Made by a program: the position numbers and the translations under genes
Notes under the pieces: model-generated
The model's database searches: none
Told to the model about the DNA's origin: nothing
Seen by the model: the letters and a program-made list of their open reading frames with translations, nothing else
Shown here: positions 6,240-11,203 of the stretch, in pieces
How positions within the stretch are numbered: the stretch's first letter is position 1
How the letters are laid out: each line of letters opens with the position of its first letter
DNA from: Eubacteriales bacterium
GTDB taxonomy: Bacteria > Bacillota_A > Clostridia > Christensenellales > Aristaeellaceae
DNA length: 11,203 bases
NCBI GenBank assembly: GCA_029974855.1
Contig: JARKQO010000556.1
Span: forward strand, 1-11,203
Direction of reading: 5' to 3'

Positions 6240-7367
6240 GGAAGGACCTGCCGATTTCCCGGTGAACTCCCTGGGCACCCGGGGGGTGATGGCCAGCAGC
6301 ACCTCGTAGGAGATGGTACCCGCCCAGGCGGCCAGCTCCCGGGCGTCGATGGTTTCGCTCCCCTGGCGGCCCAGCAGCACCACCGGGTCCCCCACCCGGA
6401 CCCCGGGGATCTCCGTCACGTCGATCATGGTCTGGTCCATACAGACCCGGCCCACCACCGGGGCCCTGCGCCCCCCCACCAGCATCCAGGCCCTGTTGCC
6501 GCAGGCCCGGTGGTATCCGTCCCCGTAACCTACCGCCACGGTGGCTACCCGCATGGGGCCCGGGGCGGTGAAGGTACAGCCGTAGCCGATGGTGCAGCCC
6601 GGCTGCACCTCCTTCACGTGGACCACCTCGCTTTCCCAGGAGAGGGCGTGGCGAAAGGGCAAATCCGTCTGGACCGGGGGATAGCCGTACAGGGCGATCC
6701 CCTCCCGGACCATGCCAAAGCAGGCCTGGGGAGCCAGCAGGCTCATGGCGCTGTTGGCGGCGTGGGCCAGCAGGCCCGGGTCAAAATGGCTTTTCAGCGC
6801 CACAAACCGGTCCAGCTGCACCTGGGAGAAGTCGTTCATCCTGCCCTGGCAGGTGGGGTTGTCCGCGTCGGCAAAATGGGTGTAGATCCCTGTGGCGCGC
6901 ACATGGGGGCACTGGGCCAAAGCCTCCTTCAGGGCCAGGGCTTCCTCATCGGTTTGCAGCCCAATCCGGCCCATGCCCGTGTCCAGCTTGATGTGGACCG
7001 GTGTCGTCTTGCCCAGAGCCTTGGCGATTTCCTCCAGGCGCAGCACCGTGGCCGGGTCAAAGACCGTCTGGATTAAGTCATACTCCACGGCAGCCTTCAT
7101 GGCCCGCTCCATGGCGGCCCCCATCACCAGAACGGGGGCCTGGGTGCCCGCCTCCCGGAGCAAAATGCCCTCCTCCACCAAGGCCACGGCAAAAAAAGCC
7201 GCTCCTTCCGCCAGAACGGCCTTTGCCACTTCCACCATGCCATGCCCGTAGGCGTCCGCCTTCACCACGGCGGCCACCTTTACCCCCGGGGGAAGGGCCT
7301 CCGCCAGGAGGCGGTAGTTGTTGCCAATCGCGTCCAAGTCCACAATGGTTCGGTTTTGCCGCAGCAT
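6228..7367 (-). CDS. alr: Alanine racemase
   Basis: Alr is a PLP enzyme that interconverts L- and D-alanine, supplying D-alanine for peptidoglycan. The 379-residue product matches the family length. Residues VVKADAYGHG (34-43) hold the PLP lysine Lys36. HIKLDTGMGRIG (125-136), the PLP-phosphate region around HAANSAM (202-208), the second catalytic base Tyr262 in IGYGCTF, AVGYGDGY (278-285) and GRVCMDQ (306-312) are all present. I prefer the ATG at 7367, which has AAGGAAAGG about 9 bases upstream; a GTG two codons earlier (7373) sits too close to that site. The gene follows the ACT-domain protein by 60 bases and may share its promoter. The two active-site bases are intact and I see nothing unusual. 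Whether it is the only alr of the genome cannot be seen here. Confidence 0.97.
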   Translation of the reverse strand: MLRQNRTIVDLDAIGNNYRLLAEALPPGVKVAAVVKADAYGHGMVEVAKAVLAEGAAFFAVALVEEGILLREAGTQAPVLVMGAAMERAMKAAVEYDLIQTVFDPATVLRLEEIAKALGKTTPVHIKLDTGMGRIGLQTDEEALALKEALAQCPHVRATGIYTHFADADNPTCQGRMNDFSQVQLDRFVALKSHFDPGLLAHAANSAMSLLAPQACFGMVREGIALYGYPPVQTDLPFRHALSWESEVVHVKEVQPGCTIGYGCTFTAPGPMRVATVAVGYGDGYHRACGNRAWMLVGGRRAPVVGRVCMDQTMIDVTEIPGVRVGDPVVLLGRQGSETIDARELAAWAGTISYEVLLAITPRVPREFTGKSAGPSGRG

Positions 7368-7402
7368 GAACACAGACCTTTCCTTCTTCCATGGGCTACC
7401 GT

Positions 7403-7421
7403 GGGCCCCGCCTTGGGGCCC
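7403..7421 (-). other. GC-rich hairpin between the ACT gene and alr
   Basis: GGGCCCC (7403-7409) and GGGGCCC (7415-7421) form a perfect 7-bp stem with a 5-base loop, starting 6 bases beyond the ACT-protein stop. On the minus strand the stem is followed by ACGGTAGCC, not a T-run, so it is not a classical terminator. It may reduce read-through into alr or protect the 3' end of the upstream message. Confidence 0.4.
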
Positions 7422-7427
7422 GGCCCT

Positions 7428-7859
7428 TTACAGGCCCCGCACTTCCTCCTGGGACAGGAGCTTGACCCCCGCCTCCAGCAGGATTTTCTCCGCTTCCGGC
7501 AACCGGTCCACCCGGAAGATGATCAGGGCGTGGCCCCCGGCGTTACGCACAAAGCTGTACAGATATTCCACCACGATCTGGTTTTCCGCCAGCAAGGCCA
7601 GCACCGAGGCCAGCCCGCCGGGCTGATCCGGCACGGACACCGCCAGCACGTCGGTGAGCTTCACCGTGTAGCCGTTCTCGGAGAGCAGCTGCACCGCCTT
7701 CTCGTAATCCGCCACAATGCCGCGCAGGATGCCAAAGTGGGTGGTATCCGCCACGGACAGGGATACAAGGTCGATCTGGTGGTCCCCCAGGAGCTTGGTA
7801 AAATGGGCCAGCTTGCCGGGCGTGTTCTCAATGAAAACGGAAATCTGTTTCACGTACAT
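7428..7859 (-). CDS. Tandem ACT-domain amino-acid-binding protein
   Basis: This small cytoplasmic protein of 143 residues consists of two ACT domains: about 3-68 with the ligand loop ENTPGKLA (11-18), and about 71-138 with PDQPGGLASV (78-87). ACT domains bind amino acids and usually regulate an enzyme or transcription unit; no catalytic or DNA-binding domain is attached. The start at ATG 7859 is preceded by GGAGG with an 8-base gap; the GTG at 7868 falls inside that site and is rejected. Stand-alone ACT proteins of this type are commonly encoded beside indolepyruvate oxidoreductase and phenylacetate-CoA ligase genes, as here, so an aromatic amino acid sensor for that pathway is a reasonable inference. 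It has its own likely promoter and could be co-transcribed with alr downstream. The ligand and partner are not determined by the sequence. Confidence 0.9.
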   Translation of the reverse strand: MYVKQISVFIENTPGKLAHFTKLLGDHQIDLVSLSVADTTHFGILRGIVADYEKAVQLLSENGYTVKLTDVLAVSVPDQPGGLASVLALLAENQIVVEYLYSFVRNAGGHALIIFRVDRLPEAEKILLEAGVKLLSQEEVRGL

Positions 7860-7894
7860 CTTCGGCACCTCCGTTTGATTTCATTCTACCTTCC

Positions 7895-7903
7895 ATTATA
7901 TCA
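7895..7903 (-). promoter_or_regulatory. Extended -10 promoter of the ACT-domain gene
   Basis: The minus strand reads TGATATAAT, a perfect TATAAT with the TGn extension, about 35 bases upstream of the ACT-protein ATG. No good -35 box is seen, which an extended -10 can tolerate. It lies in the 74-base gap after paaK, so the ACT gene (and perhaps alr) can be expressed independently of the ior-paaK message. No clear terminator follows paaK. Confidence 0.55.
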
Positions 7904-7933
7904 CGGCTTTGGAATTTCCAGGAACGGGATTTT

Positions 7934-9244
7934 TTAGAATTTCCGGCGGTCCTCCACCCGCTTGGCCTTGCCCTCGCTGCGGGGAAGGGTTCCGGGCTGG
8001 CACAGCTTCACCTGGGCGCTGATGAGGGCGTGGCTGGCCAAAGAGTTGATGATGCGCCGCTCCAGGGCTTCCATGTCCTTGACGGTGTCGCTCATCAAGG
8101 AGGGAGAAAGCTCCACCTCCACCAAGATGGTGTCCAAGGTGCCCGCCCGGTCCACCACGATGCGGTAGTGGGGCTCCACGCCCTCCACCTGGAGCAGGGC
8201 GTGCTCGATCTGGGAGGGGAATACGTTGACCCCCCGGATGATCAGCATGTCGTCTGTGCGGCCCATGACCCGGCCCATGCGCACATGGGTGCGGCCGCAG
8301 CCGCAGGGCTCGTCGGTGAGGATGCACAAATCATGGGTGCGGTAGCGCAGCAGCGGCATGCCGTGCTTGGTGAGGGTGGTGAAGGTCAAATCCCCCTGCT
8401 GGCCGTAGGGCAGGCTTTCCCCATCCTCCCCGATCACCTCCGGCAGGAAGTGGTCCTCCCAGATGTGCATGCCTTGCTTGCACAGGCATTCCATGGACAC
8501 CCCCGGGCCCATGACCTCGCTGAGGCCGTAGACGTTCAGGGCGTCCAGGCCCAGCCTCTCCTCAATGTGCTTGCGCATATCCTCGGTCCAGGGCTCCGCG
8601 CCGAAGATGCCACTGCGCAGCTTGATCCTGTCCAAGGTAACCCCCGCCTGCTCCAGGGCCTCCGCCAGGTTCAGGGCATAGGAGGGGGTGCAGCACAGGG
8701 CCGTGGAGCCGAAGTCCTCCATCAGCATCAGCTGCCGGGCGGTGTTGCCGCCGCTCATGGGGATCACCGAGGCCCCCACCCGCTCCGCGCCGTAGTGGGC
8801 CCCCAGGCCCCCAGTGAACAGGCCGTAGCCGTAGGCCACCTGCACCACGTCCGCCTTGGACACCCCGGCGCAGTACATGGCCCGGGCCATCAGCTCCGCC
8901 CAGCGGTCGATGTCGCCGCTGGTGTAGCCCGCCACGCTGGGCTTGCCGGTGGTGCCGCTGCTGGCGTGGATGCGAATGATCTCGCTCTGGGGCACGGCGA
9001 AGAGCCCGAAGGGATAGTTGTCCCGCAGGTCCTGCTTTTCCGTGAAGGGCAGCTTTTCAATGTCCTCCACCCCCCGGATGTCCATGGGGGTGAGGCCCAT
9101 CCGCTGCATCTTGTGGCGGTAGAAGGGCACGTTTTCATACACCCGGCGCACCACGTCCCGCAGGCGCTCGTCCTGGAGGCTGCGCAGCTGCTCCCGGGGC
9201 ATGGTTTCCATGGTGGGGTTCCATATGATATGCTGTCGGTCCAT
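7934..9244 (-). CDS. paaK: Phenylacetate-CoA ligase (AMP-forming)
   Basis: PaaK joins an arylacetate (phenylacetate, indoleacetate or similar) to CoA using ATP, giving AMP and pyrophosphate. The 436-residue product has the usual length. It shows the adenylate-forming P-loop SSGTTGKP (95-102), the A5-type motif [10 protein letters not shown] (238-247), the RYRTHDL region (300-306) with a following Cys cluster CGCGR (314-318), [20 protein letters not shown] (328-347) and the C-terminal [14 protein letters not shown], with the likely catalytic lysine at 425 or 427. I chose the ATG at 9244 because GGGGGAG lies 8 bases upstream; another ATG at 9271 would overlap the iorB stop (ATGA) and add nine residues, and cannot be excluded. 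Directly behind iorAB, it probably handles the arylacetyl-CoA made by that enzyme, or recaptures arylacetate; the direction in the cell is not evident. Confidence 0.95.
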   Translation of the reverse strand: MDRQHIIWNPTMETMPREQLRSLQDERLRDVVRRVYENVPFYRHKMQRMGLTPMDIRGVEDIEKLPFTEKQDLRDNYPFGLFAVPQSEIIRIHASSGTTGKPSVAGYTSGDIDRWAELMARAMYCAGVSKADVVQVAYGYGLFTGGLGAHYGAERVGASVIPMSGGNTARQLMLMEDFGSTALCCTPSYALNLAEALEQAGVTLDRIKLRSGIFGAEPWTEDMRKHIEERLGLDALNVYGLSEVMGPGVSMECLCKQGMHIWEDHFLPEVIGEDGESLPYGQQGDLTFTTLTKHGMPLLRYRTHDLCILTDEPCGCGRTHVRMGRVMGRTDDMLIIRGVNVFPSQIEHALLQVEGVEPHYRIVVDRAGTLDTILVEVELSPSLMSDTVKDMEALERRIINSLASHALISAQVKLCQPGTLPRSEGKAKRVEDRRKF

Positions 9245-9267
9245 GATGATCTCTCCCCCATTCCTTG

Positions 9268-9873
9268 TCATTGCCCGGCAGAGTCCGCCGGCATCCCGCC
9301 GGCCTGGGCGGCCCCCTTGGCGAAGGCCGCGATGTTCACCGGCAAGGTGGCCCGGGGCACGCTCACGGCAATGGCCCGCTGCCACGCCTCCTGGGCAAAG
9401 GGTAAAAAGCGGCTGAGCATTCCCAGCAGCACCAGGTTCACCGCCTTTTGGTTCCCGGCCTCCAGGGCCAAAGCCAAAGCGTCCACCTGCTCCACCCGGC
9501 GCCCAGCCAGCCGCTCCAAGGGATCGGCGGGGTATTCCGCGGCCCCGGTGATCACCGGCATGGGCAAGATCCGCTGGGTGCTGGTGATGGCTACTCCCCC
9601 GGGCTTCAGATACGCGGCGGCCCGGGCCGCCTCCAGAGCCTCAAAGCTCACCAGAAAATCCGCCTGGCCCATGGATACCAAGGGCGCGTGAATTTCCTGC
9701 CCCACCCGCACATGGGTGATGACGCTGCCACCCCGCTGGCTCATGCCGTGGACCTCGCTGACCTTTACCTGGCAGCCCTGGGCCATGGCCAGCCGCCCCA
9801 GAATTTTGCTGGCCAGCAGCGTGCCCTGGCCCCCTACCCCCACGATCACCAAATCGAACTTGGGCTTGCTCAT
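9268..9873 (-). CDS. iorB: Indolepyruvate:ferredoxin oxidoreductase, beta subunit
   Basis: IorB is the gamma-type catalytic-domain subunit of the IorAB complex, which oxidatively decarboxylates arylpyruvates to arylacetyl-CoA with reduction of ferredoxin. The 201-residue product has the family's length and the hallmarks [20 protein letters not shown] (6-25) and [21 protein letters not shown] (38-58). It carries no iron-sulfur motif, as expected. The ATG at 9873 overlaps the iorA stop (ATGA) and aligns with family N-termini. The longer frame to 10029 would lie inside iorA's ferredoxin domain and is rejected. The C-terminal end VNIAAFAKG is normal for the family. Coupled to iorA upstream and followed directly by paaK. 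Confidence 0.96.
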   Translation of the reverse strand: MSKPKFDLVIVGVGGQGTLLASKILGRLAMAQGCQVKVSEVHGMSQRGGSVITHVRVGQEIHAPLVSMGQADFLVSFEALEAARAAAYLKPGGVAITSTQRILPMPVITGAAEYPADPLERLAGRRVEQVDALALALEAGNQKAVNLVLLGMLSRFLPFAQEAWQRAIAVSVPRATLPVNIAAFAKGAAQAGGMPADSAGQ

Positions 9874-11203
9874 TTTGCTTCCTCCCCCCTGCGGCGGATG
9901 GCAGCGAAGGAACAGACCTTCGCGCACAGGCCGCAGCCGTCGCACTGGGCCGGGTCGATCACCGCCAGCTTCCCCTCCCGGCGGATGGCCGGGCAGGAGA
10001 TTTTCATGCACTGGCCGCAGGCCTTGCACTCCCGCACCTCATACACGTCGTGGGGGCCCTTGTACAAAAGGGCGCAGGCCCGGCGCAGGATCAGGACGCT
10101 CACCGCGTCCCGGGCGGTTTCCTCCTTCAAGGCCGCCTCGGTGTTCTTCAGGTCAAAGGGGTCCAGCACCCGAACATGCTGAACGCCGCAGCCCCGCGCC
10201 AGCTGCTCCAAATCCACCCGGGGGGCTTCCTCCCCGTGGATGTCTTTGCCTGTGGAGGGGTTTTGCTGGTGCCCGGTCATGCCGGTGATGCGGTTGTCCA
10301 AGATCAGCACGGTGATGGCCTGGCGGCTGTACACCGCGTCAATCAGCGGCGTGATGCCGCTGTGCAGGAAGGTGCTGTCCCCCAGCACCGCCACGGTGTT
10401 TCGGGAAAACTCCTTGCCCTGGGCCCGCTCCGCGCCGCTGGCCATGCCGATGCTGGCCCCCATGCACAGGCAGGCGTCCATGGCGCTCAGGGGCGGCAAA
10501 GCCGCCAGGGTGTAACAGCCAATGTCCCCCATGACCCGCAGGTTCATCTTTTTCAGCACATGGAAGATGCCCCTGTGGGGGCAGCCGGGGCACAGCACCG
10601 GGGGCCGGGCGGGCAGGTCCTGGTTGGGGTCCGTTGCCAAGGCTTCCCCCAGCACTGCGGCCCGCACCCTGTCGGTGCTGAGCTCCCCCTGGAAGCCTGT
10701 CAGGGTCTTGCCTTCGCAGGGAATCCCGGCGGCGGCCACGTCCTTTTCGATGAGGCCTTCCAATTCCTCAATGACGATGAGGCGCTTCACCTGGGCGGCG
10801 AAGTCCCGGATCATGCCCATGGGCAGGGGATAGACCATGCCCAGCTTCAGCACGCTGGCATCCGGCAATGCTTCCCGCACATACTGGTAGCTGCACCCGC
10901 TGGTGATGACGCCGATGTCCTTTTGCCGCATCTCCACCCGGTTGATGGGCATGTGGTTCACGGCCTCCGCCAAGAAGGCCTCCCGCTTTTCCACCGCCAC
11001 GTGGCGCTTGCGGGCCATGCCGGGCATCATCACGTATTTCATGACGTCCTTCTGGTAGGGCTTCAGGGGAACATCCTGCCGCTCCCCCGATAGCACCGGG
11101 CTTCTGGCGTGGGCGATGCGGGTGGTGAGGCGCACCATCACCGGGGTGTCCAGCTCCTCGCTGAGGCGGAAGGCCAGCTTGGTAAAATCCAGGCACTCCT
11201 GGC
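9870..11203 (-). CDS. iorA: Indolepyruvate:ferredoxin oxidoreductase, alpha subunit (5' end outside window)
   Basis: IorA is the large subunit that binds thiamine diphosphate and carries the iron-sulfur clusters. Only the C-terminal 443 residues are visible, so about 150 residues of the N-terminal part lie beyond the window. Seen in order (numbering from the first complete codon): SGCSYQYVRE (101-110), CPGCPHRGIFH (204-214), GDIGCYTL (225-232), and the ThDP-binding GDSTFLHSGI (274-283) with ILDNRITGMTGHQ (300-312). At the C-terminus are two ferredoxin motifs: CX2CX2CX4CP (Cys392, 395, 398, 403) and CX2CX2CX3C (Cys420, 423, 426, 430). The unusual spacing of the first motif is typical of IorA. 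The frame is open to the window edge (QECLDFTKLAF at its start), which proves continuation; the internal GTG at 11141 is not the start. Substrates are indolepyruvate, phenylpyruvate and 4-hydroxyphenylpyruvate in characterised homologues. The stop overlaps iorB by 4 bases. Confidence 0.97.
   Translation of the reverse strand, partial: QECLDFTKLAFRLSEELDTPVMVRLTTRIAHARSPVLSGERQDVPLKPYQKDVMKYVMMPGMARKRHVAVEKREAFLAEAVNHMPINRVEMRQKDIGVITSGCSYQYVREALPDASVLKLGMVYPLPMGMIRDFAAQVKRLIVIEELEGLIEKDVAAAGIPCEGKTLTGFQGELSTDRVRAAVLGEALATDPNQDLPARPPVLCPGCPHRGIFHVLKKMNLRVMGDIGCYTLAALPPLSAMDACLCMGASIGMASGAERAQGKEFSRNTVAVLGDSTFLHSGITPLIDAVYSRQAITVLILDNRITGMTGHQQNPSTGKDIHGEEAPRVDLEQLARGCGVQHVRVLDPFDLKNTEAALKEETARDAVSVLILRRACALLYKGPHDVYEVRECKACGQCMKISCPAIRREGKLAVIDPAQCDGCGLCAKVCSFAAIRRRGEEAK

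Noticed and set aside
5340..6309. Small plus-strand frames opposite the membrane protein (for example 5800-6309)
   Set aside because: No ribosome binding site or conserved motif, and the opposite strand shows a consistent hydrophobic pattern and tight operon spacing.
8030..9691. Plus-strand open frame of 553 codons opposite paaK and iorB
   Set aside because: Long only because GC-rich codons on the minus strand rarely give stops in this frame; composition is unlike a real protein.
9874..10029. N-terminal extension of iorB
   Set aside because: It would lie within the iorA ferredoxin-domain sequence; the ATG at 9873 has the ATGA overlap and matches the family N-terminus.

Overview
The window reads as chromosomal DNA from a GC-rich, Gram-positive anaerobe. 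The best guess is a Clostridia/Oscillospirales-type gut bacterium (Flavonifractor-like), but this is inference from three things: strong AGGAGG-type ribosome binding sites, a ferredoxin-linked 2-oxoacid oxidoreductase, and a clostridial-style rsmD-coaD-coiled-coil gene order. All eleven supported genes lie on the minus strand, so transcription runs from high to low coordinates. The many long plus-strand frames are GC-driven shadows.

In transcription order, the window opens inside iorA (indolepyruvate:ferredoxin oxidoreductase alpha, 5' end cut by the window edge). It is coupled by 4-base overlap to iorB, followed at once by a phenylacetate-CoA ligase (paaK). Together they form an arylpyruvate/arylacetyl-CoA/arylacetate module for aromatic amino acid metabolism. 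A short gap with an extended -10 promoter leads to a tandem ACT-domain protein and then alr (alanine racemase). A gap with hairpins and a good promoter starts a second unit: an unrecognised membrane protein, rsmD (16S rRNA methyltransferase), coaD (CoA synthesis) and a long coiled-coil protein. A perfect 13-bp inverted repeat follows. The last complete unit is a membrane-fusion adaptor coupled by a GTGA overlap to a MacB/FtsX-type permease, with no dedicated ATPase gene beside them. Finally comes a MalK/UgpC/MsmK-type sugar-ABC ATPase gene with its own TATAAT box.

The most unusual point is that this last gene has an in-frame TAG at 90-92, after which the family-typical C-terminal sequence continues in the same frame to the window edge. 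It is a nonsense mutation, a sequencing error or, less likely, a recoded codon. I see no mobile element, CRISPR array, tRNA, rRNA or phage gene. No stretch over 300 bases lacks a gene. The window is mostly ordinary housekeeping and metabolic DNA; I did not find a clearly new system. The adaptor/permease pair without an ATPase, the structured leader in front of it and the unidentified membrane protein are the least explained parts.
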